64,000 nt of DNA from Incurvaria masculella (Eukaryota > Arthropoda > Insecta > Lepidoptera > Incurvariidae): positions 6,284,501 to 6,348,500 of the forward strand of contig OX335651.1 of NCBI GenBank assembly GCA_946894095.1, given 5' to 3'. Shown here one piece after another: positions 1-8,629 of this stretch. The notes below the pieces were generated by a model. That model was not told the origin of the DNA and searched no databases. It worked only from the letters and a program-made list of their open reading frames with translations. The translations under genes and the position numbers were made by a program. Each line of letters begins with the position of its first letter. Position 1 is the first letter of the stretch.

Positions 1-255
1 CTAGTTGACGAGCGAGCGATGCGAGCGAAGCCTCTACGTTTCGAGATTGGACAGATTTCGTTTCGTATGTCCGGCGGTCTGTGCGGCTGTCCAGTTGTTC
101 TCTTCTACATACTACTACTACAGAATATTCAAAAACTGACTTGTCAAAAAAAAACTATAAAATTATCGAATCTGCTCACAAAATACATGCGAAAGAAAAT
201 CTGTCCAATCTCGAAACGTAGAGGCTTCGCTCGCATCGCTCGCTCGGTCAACTAG
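1..255. mobile_element. MITE-like element with ~65-bp terminal inverted repeats
   Basis: The first ~66 bases match the reverse complement of 189-255 with one indel. Both ends carry CTAG, followed inward by GTTGAC and a run of GAGCGAGCGATGCGAGCGAA. The interior of about 120 bp is AT-rich and has no credible ORF. This is the form of a non-autonomous DNA element (MITE). The left end coincides with the window edge, so the true boundary and target duplication cannot be seen, and the superfamily is not assigned. Confidence 0.6.
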
Positions 256-747
256 GTACAGTTAGACGTTTTGCACACTTCCGAATTAGTTTAGATCGCT
301 ACTCCCATCTTTCCATGCTCGCTGGCAGTGGCTGACTCCAGCACTACGATGGAAGATGGCGGAGTGTCCTAGCCTAGTGCCCAAAATTTCGTACTTGCAG
401 CTCGCATCCGTCACTCCCAAATACCTACTGAGATATTCACCTACAGCTCTTTCTAACTTGAAGTTCGAATAAATAGTAAAAGGAAAGGTAAGTAGTGATA
501 CTTTTGTGTATAAATTTGAATTTGAGTGGGTCCCTGAATGATTTGAAAATTTGACCGGGTAGATGGCATCGTGATCGCATTTCCATGAAAAAAAAACGGG
601 TTTGCTGAACCGGAAAATTGGATGCCGATGCCAAGCCAAGCTAAGCCTATGCCCAAGCTCAAGCATAAGGGAAAGGGAAGGGGTTGGGAGAGGGATGAGG
701 ATTGGGAAGGGGAAACATAATTTTGGACATTGTACATATTTTGGAAT
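256..747 (-). other. left flank of the tRNA array, decayed possible coding remnant
   Basis: No recognised gene. On the minus strand, reading from 747 downward, the frame of the exon at 2962-3250 would continue for about 35 codons if the tRNA array were absent, starting H-S-K-I-C-T-M, then becomes proline- and leucine-rich and hits a stop. The rest of the interval has short open frames without recognisable motifs. Confidence 0.3.
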
Positions 748-759
748 GATTGTATTGTA
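748..759. repeat. 12-bp direct repeat, left copy (possible target-site duplication)
   Basis: GATTGTATTGTA occurs here immediately left of the tRNA array and again at 2962-2973 immediately right of it. An exact 12-bp duplication bracketing the array is what an integration event would leave. The word is low complexity, so chance or microhomology is not excluded. Confidence 0.5.
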
Positions 760-845
760 TTAATTTGAGTTTCAGCGACATCTACATTTTAAGCATTGTA
801 ATCAGATTTTGAAAATAATCTGAAAAAGTATTGGTCGTGACATTC

Positions 846-919
846 GTCGGAAGCAGGACTTGAACCTGCGACCTTTGGATTACATGTCCACTGCTCTAAA
901 CCAACTGAGCTATCCCGAC
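846..919 (-). tRNA. tRNA-Thr(UGU)-like gene, copy 1
   Basis: The 74-nt cloverleaf has a 7-bp acceptor stem (GTCGGGA with TTCCGAC, including one G-U), a D arm GCTC/GAGC, an anticodon stem GTGGA/TCCAA with a G-A mismatch at the top, the loop CATGTAA, and a T arm GCAGG/CCTGC. Box A (TAGCTCAGTTGG) and box B (GGTTCAAGTCC) are good. A T5 pol III terminator lies about 18 nt downstream (823-827 on the plus strand). The anticodon reads UGU (Thr). Position 33, normally U, is A. It could be a variant or inactive tRNA-Thr family. Confidence 0.8.
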
Positions 920-1256
920 AATTACATCAGCCAACGAATTTCTCGATTATATTCGAATCGACACAATGCTTCCCCTATCTTCTGCTAGATGGCGCTGATG
1001 ATGTTTTTGCGTATTGATCCTACGCTAAGGCATTTTGACTGCAATGATTGAGCTATCAATCTTATTGCTGTCGTCACCAAAGACGTTTTTGGTATCGGAC
1101 ACTAAGAGTCAGCCCGGATTTTACTTGATAGTTTTATGTATTTAATGGATACGACATTACCGTTATCTCATTAATTTGAGTTTCAGCGACATCTACATTT
1201 TAAGCATTGTAATCAGATTTTGAAAATAATCTGAAAAAGTATTGGTCGTGACATTC

Positions 1257-1330
1257 GTCGGAAGCAGGACTTGAACCTGCGACCTTTGGATTACATGTCC
1301 ACTGCTCTAAACCAACTGAGCTATCCCGAC
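1257..1330 (-). tRNA. tRNA-Thr(UGU)-like gene, copy 2
   Basis: Appears identical to the copy one period (411 bp) to the left, including A33, both internal pol III boxes and the downstream T5 terminator. It sits in the second forward unit of the array. Confidence 0.8.
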
Positions 1331-1667
1331 AATTACATCAGCCAACGAATTTCTCGATTATATTCGAATCGACACAATGCTTCCCCTATCTTCTGCTAGA
1401 TGGCGCTGATGATGTTTTTGCGTATTGATCCTACGCTAAGGCATTTTGACTGCAATGATTGAGCTATCAATCTTATTGCTGTCGTCACCAAAGACGTTTT
1501 TGGTATCGGACACTAAGAGTCAGCCCGGATTTTACTTGATAGTTTTATGTATTTAATGGATACGACATTACCGTTATCTCATTAATTTGAGTTTCAGCGA
1601 CATCTACATTTTAAGCATTGTAATCAGATTTTGAAAATAATCTGAAAAAGTATTGGTCGTGACATTC

Positions 1668-1741
1668 GTCGGAAGCAGGACTTGAACCTGCGACCTTTGG
1701 ATTACATGTCCACTGCTCTAAACCAACTGAGCTATCCCGAC
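1668..1741 (-). tRNA. tRNA-Thr(UGU)-like gene, copy 3
   Basis: Third forward-unit copy, apparently identical in sequence and flanks to copies 1 and 2. The anticodon loop is CATGTAA (A33). Confidence 0.8.
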
Positions 1742-2078
1742 AATTACATCAGCCAACGAATTTCTCGATTATATTCGAATCGACACAATGCTTCCCCTAT
1801 CTTCTGCTAGATGGCGCTGATGATGTTTTTGCGTATTGATCCTACGCTAAGGCATTTTGACTGCAATGATTGAGCTATCAATCTTATTGCTGTCGTCACC
1901 AAAGACGTTTTTGGTATCGGACACTAAGAGTCAGCCCGGATTTTACTTGATAGTTTTATGTATTTAATGGATACGACATTACCGTTATCTCATTAATTTG
2001 AGTTTCAGCGACATCTACATTTTAAGCATTGTAATCAGATTTTGAAAATAATCTGAAAAAGTATTGGTCGTGACATTC

Positions 2079-2152
2079 GTCGGAAGCAGGACTTGAACCT
2101 GCGACCTTTGGATTACATGTCCACTGCTCTAAACCAACTGAGCTATCCCGAC
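2079..2152 (-). tRNA. tRNA-Thr(UGU)-like gene, copy 4
   Basis: Last minus-strand copy, lying 117 bp left of the inversion point at 2269/2270. The tRNA and its terminator side are intact; the unit's far part is cut off by the inversion. Confidence 0.8.
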
Positions 2153-2350
2153 AATTACATCAGCCAACGAATTTCTCGATTATATTCGAATCGACACAAT
2201 GCTTCCCCTATCTTCTGCTAGATGGCGCTGATGATGTTTTTGCGTATTGATCCTACGCTAAGGCATTTTCATCAGCGCCATCTAGCAGAAGATAGGGGAA
2301 GCATTGTGTCGATTCGAATATAATCGAGAAATTCGTTGGCTGATGTAATT

Positions 2351-2424
2351 GTCGGGATAGCTCAGTTGGTTTAGAGCAGTGGACATGTAATCCAAAGGTC
2401 GCAGGTTCAAGTCCTGCTTCCGAC
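2351..2424 (+). tRNA. tRNA-Thr(UGU)-like gene, copy 5 (inverted arm)
   Basis: First plus-strand copy, 81 bp right of the inversion point. It is the reverse complement of copies 1-4 with the same A33 anticodon loop. The T5 terminator is at 2443-2447. Confidence 0.8.
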
Positions 2425-2761
2425 GAATGTCACGACCAATACTTTTTCAGATTATTTTCAAAATCTGATTACAATGCTTAAAATGTAGATGTCGCTGAAA
2501 CTCAAATTAATGAGATAACGGTAATGTCGTATCCATTAAATACATAAAACTATCAAGTAAAATCCGGGCTGACTCTTAGTGTCCGATACCAAAAACGTCT
2601 TTGGTGACGACAGCAATAAGATTGATAGCTCAATCATTGCAGTCAAAATGCCTTAGCGTAGGATCAATACGCAAAAACATCATCAGCGCCATCTAGCAGA
2701 AGATAGGGGAAGCATTGTGTCGATTCGAATATAATCGAGAAATTCGTTGGCTGATGTAATT

Positions 2762-2835
2762 GTCGGGATAGCTCAGTTGGTTTAGAGCAGTGGACATGTA
2801 ATCCAAAGGTCGCAGGTTCAAGTCCTGCTTCCGAC
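2762..2835 (+). tRNA. tRNA-Thr(UGU)-like gene, copy 6 (inverted arm)
   Basis: Second plus-strand copy, exactly 411 bp after copy 5, with the same boxes, loop and T5 terminator. The array ends 126 bp further on at unit position 373. Confidence 0.8.
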
Positions 2836-2961
2836 GAATGTCACGACCAATACTTTTTCAGATTATTTTCAAAATCTGATTACAATGCTTAAAATGTAGA
2901 TGTCGCTGAAACTCAAATTAATGAGATAACGGTAATGTCGTATCCATTAAATACATAAAAC

Positions 2962-2973
2962 GATTGTATTGTA
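2962..2973. repeat. 12-bp direct repeat, right copy
   Basis: GATTGTATTGTA, matching 748-759 exactly and directly abutting the right end of the array. Confidence 0.5.
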
Positions 2974-3250
2974 GTTTCATTGCCCACTTGAGTACATGAT
3001 TAATGTCTACAACCCTGTTACTATCTAGGCCTTTTAGAAAATCATTTTCAACACTTTCTGTTTCGAGCTCATGATATTGCACACATTCTTGCGGCCACGA
3101 GATTTCTAACTGCTTTTCTTTGACTTCATGACGATGAAGATCGATAAATCTCGTTGGCATCTGTGGAGCCTCCAATCTCATTTTTGGCGTGCGTGAGTAG
3201 TCCCGAGACTTTGGAGTAGATGAGTTGTCATCTGATGTCAATTTCCTGTG
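2962..3250 (-). pseudogene. exon fragment of an unrecognised, probably transposon-related protein, interrupted by the tRNA array
   Basis: A minus-strand open frame of about 96 codons with protein-like composition. It includes a charged segment (RLEAPQMPTRFIDLHRHEVK) and the stretch VVDINHVLKWAMKLQYN. That ending resembles the R-x-V-D-I/F segment seen in transposon-derived insect proteins, but I cannot name the family. A candidate 3' splice site (CACAG followed by GAAATTG) sits at the upstream end near 3250. The frame runs left into the array, where it becomes array sequence. Removing the array and one copy of the 12-bp repeat would continue the frame with H-S-K-I-C-T-M, so the array probably split it. 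No further exon was recognised. Confidence 0.45.
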
Positions 3251-3529
3251 ACATGCAAAACACGACAATGTTATTATTATTATTATTAACAATCAATTTT
3301 TTTTCAAAATTCTAGGTTACTTAGCAAAATATTAGAAAGATATAATGAAACCTAAAACTGGACAGAACCATAGGGAGGTCCCTCCTGAGACAAATCCTAT
3401 AAGGCCCTTCAGAGATACAGAAAACTCCGAACGATTCTCGTATTAGAGAGTAAAACCGCTTTCTGCATCTGGAGCCCATTGTCGAACATCATTTTTTTCT
3501 AAATGTTTGCTGATTTTTTTATTATTATT

Positions 3530-3606
3530 ACTAACTGACGTACTTACGTACCTACGTACTGACTGACTGATGTACTGACGGACTGACGTACTGACTGACG
3601 TACTTT
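3530..3606. repeat. degenerate GTACTGACTGAC simple repeat
   Basis: Imperfect tandem runs of GACTGAC, GTACTGAC and ACGTAC. A similar tract recurs at 3965-4066. Together they flank the SINE copy at 3614-3957. Confidence 0.7.
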
Positions 3607-3613
3607 TTTTTAT

Positions 3614-3957
3614 GCGACCTGACATGGAAGGTTTGTACCACACAACTACCGTCATGATATTAGCCCAATACACCACATTCCCGAAGGAATTAGGTGCCAT
3701 GCCAGGGCTGTAATGAACTGGATGGAAAACCCGGACAATTTTTCATTGCCGCATCGATCACCTTTTCATCCAATGCGATGGTACCGACCCGGGCGGGCTG
3801 AAACCCTACCGCCTACAGTTTTACATGGATTCCGAACCATGGAGCAGCTCGCATTCGTGACGAAATGCACTCGGAAAGAGAAATAAAGTGGTGCACGTCG
3901 AAATTGAACCCAGACCTCTGGTTAGGCCAGTCCCCGCGCCACTAGGCTACGAGCCGC
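3614..3957 (-). mobile_element. tRNA-derived SINE, near full length but internally deleted
   Basis: Read on the minus strand, the head contains a tRNA-like region with box A (GTAGCCTAGTGGC) and box B (GGGTTCAATTTC). The family body follows, with the words GCATTTCGTCACGAATGCGA, CATGTAAAACTGTAGG and CCATCCAGTTCAATG, ending GGTGCCATGCCAG and then GTGGTGTATTGGGC. About 25 bp is missing near 3710. It is one of about 13 copies of the same family in the window. Confidence 0.75.
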
Positions 3958-4161
3958 TAAAATGATGACGGACTTATGTATGACGTACTGACTGACTGAC
4001 GTACTGGCGGTCGTGACGAACGGACTGAAGTAGGGACGTACGCACGTACGGACGTACGGATGGACGGACAGAACTCTACTTTCATTCTGAATTACGAACG
4101 ACGAATCCATTAGTCGCCCTTTACGACATGCACAGGAATAAATATAGTTGGCCCATTTACA
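3958..4161. repeat. degenerate GACGTACTGACTGAC / GGACGTAC simple repeat
   Basis: Imperfect short tandem repeats to about 4070, then unique sequence up to the GTCY element at 4162. No gene seen. Confidence 0.6.
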
Positions 4162-4367
4162 TTTTTAGGGTTCCGTACCCAAAGAGTGAAAACGGAACCC
4201 TATTACTAAGCCTCCGCTGTCCGTCCGTTCATCCTTCCGTCTGTCACAGGGCTGTATCTCATGAACCGTAATAGGTAGGCAGCTGAAATTTTCCACAGAG
4301 TGTGTATTTATTTTGCCGCCATAACATCAGATAGGTAAAATACAAAAATAATAATAATAAAAGGGCT
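4162..4367 (+). mobile_element. GTCY-microsatellite repeat (Lepidopteran), 3'-truncated
   Basis: Starts with TTTTTAGGGTTCCGTACCC, carries a GTCCGTCC-type microsatellite, then CAGGGCTGTATCTCATGAAC, AGGTAGGCAGCTGAAATTTT and TATTTATTTTGCCGC. The usual 3' end (CGCACTTGGCCGGTTTTT) is missing. The family matches the published class of Lepidopteran short elements with hitchhiking (GTCY)n microsatellites, recalled from the literature and not checked here. Confidence 0.8.
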
Positions 4368-4371
4368 TTAA

Positions 4372-4721
4372 AAATGCACCACTGTCTTTCTCTTTCCGAG
4401 TTCGATAAATGCATTTCGTCACGAATGCGAGCTGCTCCATGATTCGGAATCCATGTAAAACTGTAGGTCCCCTTCCCCTACTAGGTGGTAGGGTTTAAGC
4501 CCGAACGGGTTGGTACCATCGCATTGGATGAAAAGATGGTCGAAGCGGCAATGAAAAATTGTCCGTGTTTTCCATCCAGTTCAATGTAGCCGTGCTCATA
4601 AAGAGAAGGTCCTGGCATGGCACCTAATTCCTTTGGGAATGTGGTGTATTGGGCTAATATCATAACGGTAGTTGTATGGTGGACCTTCCCTTTTATGAGC
4701 ACGGCTACATTGAACTGGTTC
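4372..4721 (+). mobile_element. tRNA-derived SINE body without head, plus small inverted piece
   Basis: A plus-strand copy of the SINE body to about 4680, followed at 4684-4721 by a short minus-strand repeat of its own tail (from CCTTCCC through GGCTACATTGAACTGG). With the copy at 3614-3957 it forms a head-to-head pair around the GTCY element. Confidence 0.75.
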
Positions 4722-5113
4722 AATGTCAACAGTTTACCTACTTGTTTCCCTTTTACTATGGCTTCACAGCAATCGCCCTGGAATGTGCTACTGGACTAAT
4801 GTCGTCGATGGTACCCATGCACGCAATGGTAAGTGCACACCTACGAATTTATAATTTCGTCGTCAGCGCGGAGACGACGACAGCGGAGGCGGCAGCGCGG
4901 AGGCTGCGGCGGCTTCTAACGGAGCGAGGTGCACACCGCACGTACCTCGCTCCGCTCTCTGCGTTCGCGGCGCGAACTTTTTATTGGGGTAAACATGAAT
5001 ACGTAGTTTTTTGAGAAAAAAATCATTTTAACTCAGACAAAAAAAATTAATTCCCAATGTACCAACGCTAATAGGTTCACTATAACACATTGATTCAACC
5101 TTCAACAAAATAG
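4722..5113. other. repeat-free interval with GC-rich hairpin
   Basis: Contains a GC-rich patch (about 4858-4975) with a perfect 10-bp inverted repeat, GGAGCGAGGT at 4921-4930 and ACCTCGCTCC at 4944-4953. The open frame across it is compositional, and no gene was recognised. Confidence 0.5.
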
Positions 5114-5823
5114 CCCTGTATATTTTTAATAATCTACAAGCCACATAGGGTTGATTCAGTATCTGATATAGAATAACTTTTGCTAAGAATGTAGTATGTA
5201 TTTTTTTTGTTCCATTTGATTTTTTGAGAAATTTAACCAGTACGTTCTTCCCAGTATTGTAACAACTTTTGCGAAGAAACTATGCATCTATCGGTAATGG
5301 TTTCCAAGAAAAGTGCACCAACTCTTCAACTGCCTAAATAATAGATGTCAACCACGGGGCATTGACCTTACTGTGACCCACTGACGCAAGGCACAATTTA
5401 CCGCCGCGCGCGCCGCGTGCGCTGACAGGGTACAGCTCCCTGCTGCCTCTCTCACTGAAGGACGTTTGTTTTCGTTGTGAAAGCAATATTAGTAGTAGGT
5501 AGCAGCTCTAGGTCAGTGGCGCGCATCGGACGCGAGTGCCGATCGGGCGGAAAAGGATGCAAACATGCTTAGGTACACCGACCAAGTATAGAGAAGCACG
5601 ATATGTACATACCTACCTACATTACAGCTGCGCCTCTACCTCTATGGACTATTCGTTCGGCGCGGGTCGTCAAAACGGGAACGAAACAGTTCGCGCGCTT
5701 TGAATATTTAATCATTTCTTGGAAACCATTACCGATAGGTGCATAGTTTCTTGGCAAAAGTTTTTCTATATCAGATACTGAATCAACCCTAAAAGGCTTG
5801 TAGATTATTACAAAATCACCTTA
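5114..5823. mobile_element. foldback element, long inverted arms around a GC-rich core
   Basis: The left arm (5129-5311) and the reverse complement of the right arm (5715-5808) share AATCTACAAGCC, GTTGATTCAGTATCTGATAT, AACTTTTGC and TATCGGTAATGGTTTCCAAG. The left arm has about 85 bp extra, bounded by two copies of AACTTTTGCNAAGAA. The core of about 400 bp includes a CpG-rich stretch at 5400-5440. There is no transposase, so it is probably a non-autonomous DNA element. Confidence 0.6.
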
Positions 5824-6116
5824 TATGCAGCAGAATATGTCATTGCTCTGAATACCAGCGGTTGGTAATTGTTAGTTCATGCAAACCAAACTAAATATGA
5901 ATATCAATTTAGTTATTACGCGCATGCTAGGTCTATGGTTATTACCTATCAACAGTTACCTACCTAGTTACCTACATTTTACAAGATCAATGCATAGTGC
6001 TCAGATGGAGCGCGCGCCGCGCCGCCGCCGCCGCCGCGCCACCACCGCGCGGTGGTGGCGGCGCGTCGTCGTCTTTTGACCCTAAGTATCCCAAGACCCC
6101 AATGTAATCCTACCCA
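5824..6116. other. interval with GCC repeat and perfect palindrome
   Basis: Holds a (GCC)n tract at 6010-6040 running into the palindrome GCCACCACC-GCGC-GGTGGTGGC at 6038-6059. No gene seen; the overlapping Arg-rich open frame is a product of the GCC repeat. Confidence 0.5.
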
Positions 6117-6530
6117 TTTTAGGGTCCCGTACCCAAAGGGGGCCAACGGAACCCTATTACTAAGCTTCCGCTGTTCGTCCGTCCGTCCGTCCGTCTGTCA
6201 CAGGGCTGTATCTCATGAACCGTAATAGGTAGGCAGTTGAAACTTTTACAGAATGTGTATTTATTTTGCCGCTATAACAACAAATAGAAGAAAAATAAAT
6301 TCAATTAAAAATAAAGGGGGCCCTTTTACAAAAAAAAACCGGCCAAGTTCCAGCCCTGTGACAGACGGACGGACGGACGGACGGACGGACGGACGGACAG
6401 CGGAGGTTTAGTAATGGGTTCCGTTTTCACCTTTTGGGTACGGAACCCTAAAAACGTGATTTTTTTAGGCTTATTCGATGGCACGGAGCCCTTCGTGTGC
6501 GAGTCAGACTCGCACTTGGCCGGTTTTTTG
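6117..6530 (+). mobile_element. GTCY element with a second, inverted copy nested inside
   Basis: The plus-strand element runs from TTTTAGGGTCCCGTACCC to about 6335 and resumes at 6455 with CGTGATTTTTT, ending CGCACTTGGCCGGTTTTTTG at 6530. Between them (6336-6454) lies an internally deleted minus-strand member, from AACCGGCCAAG through a GGAC array to GGAACCCTAAAAA. The insertion is in the poly-A region of the host copy. Confidence 0.8.
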
Positions 6531-7289
6531 TAAGTATACATGCTAGAAAGCAGTGCAAGTTGCACCTATAATGCCATGAGATATAATTTATACAAGGTCC
6601 CTTGCGCCGTTTTAGAGTAGGTAGGTAGCTACATACATATAGGTACATACGTTTCATCCGTCGAGTCCGTTGGTGGAAGGCTCCTTGAAATGGTTTCTTG
6701 ATCGTGATGTTCGGAGAGTGCATTCTCAGTCGTTTTTGGGTCTCTCCAAGCGTTATGTCGGCTGTACAATACAAATATTTCATGTAGGTAGGTAGCAACA
6801 CATCCGTAAATCTACAGATGTACCAATATTTCTGTAAATCTACAAATGTATTGCTCGAACTATGTAGAAAAATTATGTCATGTAGGTAGGTATCTAACCT
6901 AAATATTGATTTGAAGTAAAAATGTAGGTATTTACGGTGTAAAGTATAACTGGCTGAATATTTAGTAGGGTTGATTTGTTATATACCTACCTACCAAATC
7001 GTTTGTTTTCATAGTCTGCCTAACTATAGACGCCTTCAACATAATACTTTGGTCTTCACTTACTCTACATAGGTAGGTACTTAGGAAAATGAATTTACCT
7101 CTCAACTCCATAATGTCGTCGCATTGCCGTGCGAGAACGTTTGATATTCCTGGATCCAGAATATTGATTGGTGTTTAGCGTGCAGTCTCTTCATTTTTTT
7201 GAAAAAAATCACTTCACGCTAATAAATAATACGTAATTACGATAAAGTCAGTCGTCCGCTCTTCCCAACTTTCGTGTAAATCACATCAA
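6531..7289. other. non-coding interval with TAGG/CCTA motifs
   Basis: Scattered (TAGG)2-3 and (CCTA)n words and a short direct repeat (TGTAAATCTACA near 6810 and 6835). On the minus strand at about 7102-7115 an ATG-GAG-TTG-AGA-G is followed by a GTAAAT splice-donor match, a weak candidate first exon. Nothing else is recognisable. Confidence 0.3.
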
Positions 7290-7740
7290 GCGCAGCGAAA
7301 CGACTGAAACGTGGCGGCGGGCGGGGGGCGGCCGTTGTGCCTCCTCCCCCGCCGCCGCCCCTCGCGCCGCCGCCAACTCTAGCGCTCCGGACCATCACGG
7401 GCGCTCCCCGCTACGTGAGGATCGCAACGATCGCGAGGTACCTCAAGGCGAAGATAGAGCTTCTAGACGACTTCTGACGACTGGCGACGTCGATGTTCAT
7501 GCGTGTCGACGCTTCACTGGCCCCCCAGAGACCTGCCTGCAGTAGCAGGCAGCGTATGACACCACGGCCAAGAGGCAAACCGCCAAAAGCCGTTTCTCCC
7601 GTCCGCTTACGCGGGCGGAAGAAGACAACGAGATGGCGGCGAGCGGCACCGCGGCGGCGGCGGCCCTCCGCCTCTCGCGGGCGAGGCCGCGGGTCGTTTA
7701 CGCTCGAATCCTACGACTCCTTCGAGCAATTGGCTTATCT
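7290..7740. promoter_or_regulatory. CpG-rich island, possible promoter or 5' exon
   Basis: About 450 bp rich in CpG and GCC/CGG in an otherwise AT-rich neighbourhood. A TCAGT initiator-like word lies at 7249. An Arg/Pro-rich open frame crosses it on the plus strand but looks compositional. The direction of any transcription is not resolved: the minus-strand ATG/donor near 7110 and a plus-strand donor-like AAAG-GTAGAG at about 7747-7756 are both weak. Confidence 0.3.
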
Positions 7741-8629
7741 TTGCATAAAGGTAGAGATCATGGCTGCGAATACGTTACCTACACCAATCTGCCTAAAGAT
7801 AATCAGAAACGGCTTGATTATATGCAATTATATAACAAATGTATGATGTAATCTTGTTGTTATGTCTTATCTGCAGTAATTAAATTTTTCGTCAGCAGGT
7901 GACATACTTACCATACAGACCGCAATTCGTCAAATTTTTAGAGTTCTATACCTAAGTATTTGCATCGATATATGGATAGCTAAATTGTATTTAGGTAGGT
8001 ACATCAATGAATTTTATTCATATTATATTATATTATAATACAGTCCATTCCAAGGAAAATGAAATGTATCCGTAACAATAACTTATTACTTTCTTACAAA
8101 AATGTGCCAAGGTATTCAGTGACCCGTTTTGCTAGTTTTAGCAAAGACAATTGATGTGAACTCTAGCTTTGTAAATATGTATATCGAACAATATGACTCA
8201 AATGCGCTACCCTAGATAATACCAATAATTCGGAAGTCAATTTCGGTAGGTACGAGCGCTCCGCACCGCCCCGAATCGCATTCTCCGCCTCCGCCGCCCG
8301 CCGACACCAGGTGCGCTACTAAGAGAGTGCGCGTCTGTTTCTGTGAGTGTGTGCGTGTCAATAGAGAGATTTGATGGGTTTTTTTCCCAGACTTTGCGTG
8401 ATAATACAGGGTCCTCATTAATTTTGCGACTACTTGAGGTTATGATAATATGATATCCGCTTATAGCAACACACTAATACAAAAAAATAAGGAGCTCTGA
8501 CCTCAAGTAATTTGTATGGGTCGGAACATCCTTAAGTGGTCTCACACACACACACTTTAACACTCCACTTAACATCCCCTAAACTCGCCGACAGGTTAAG
8601 AATCTTGTATTCGAATAAAAAAAAAAAAT
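7741..8629. other. non-coding interval
   Basis: AT-rich except for a small GC patch at 8250-8315 (GCCTCCGCCGCCCGCCG), a GTGTGTGCGTG tract near 8345 and a (CA)n tract near 8545. No gene or repeat family recognised. Confidence 0.4.

Larger units (their letters stand above)
760..2961. repeat. foldback tandem array of 411-bp tRNA-bearing units
   Basis: Forward units begin at 759, 1170, 1581 and 1992, an exact 411-bp period; the fourth stops after 278 bp at 2269. At 2270 the sequence switches to the reverse complement, entering at unit position 242, running through one complete inverted period and stopping at unit position 373 (2961). The copies look identical by eye. Each unit holds one tRNA-Thr-like gene with about 337 bp of unique spacer containing no ORF. 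Near identity implies recent amplification or ongoing homogenisation; an assembly artefact at the inversion must be excluded. Confidence 0.9.

Noticed and set aside
846..2835. Calling the tRNA copies a tRNA-derived SINE array
   Set aside because: They are full 74-nt cloverleaves with pol III terminators just downstream and long non-SINE spacers in exact tandem; there is no SINE body or A-rich tail.
4617..5014. Plus-strand frames of 60 and 112 codons
   Set aside because: They read through SINE sequence and a GC-rich hairpin; the similarity to another frame at 3443-3700 is due to shared SINE DNA.
7493..7851. Arg-rich plus-strand frame of 117 codons
   Set aside because: Follows GC-rich sequence and turns into AT-rich random sequence; no motif and no convincing splice support.
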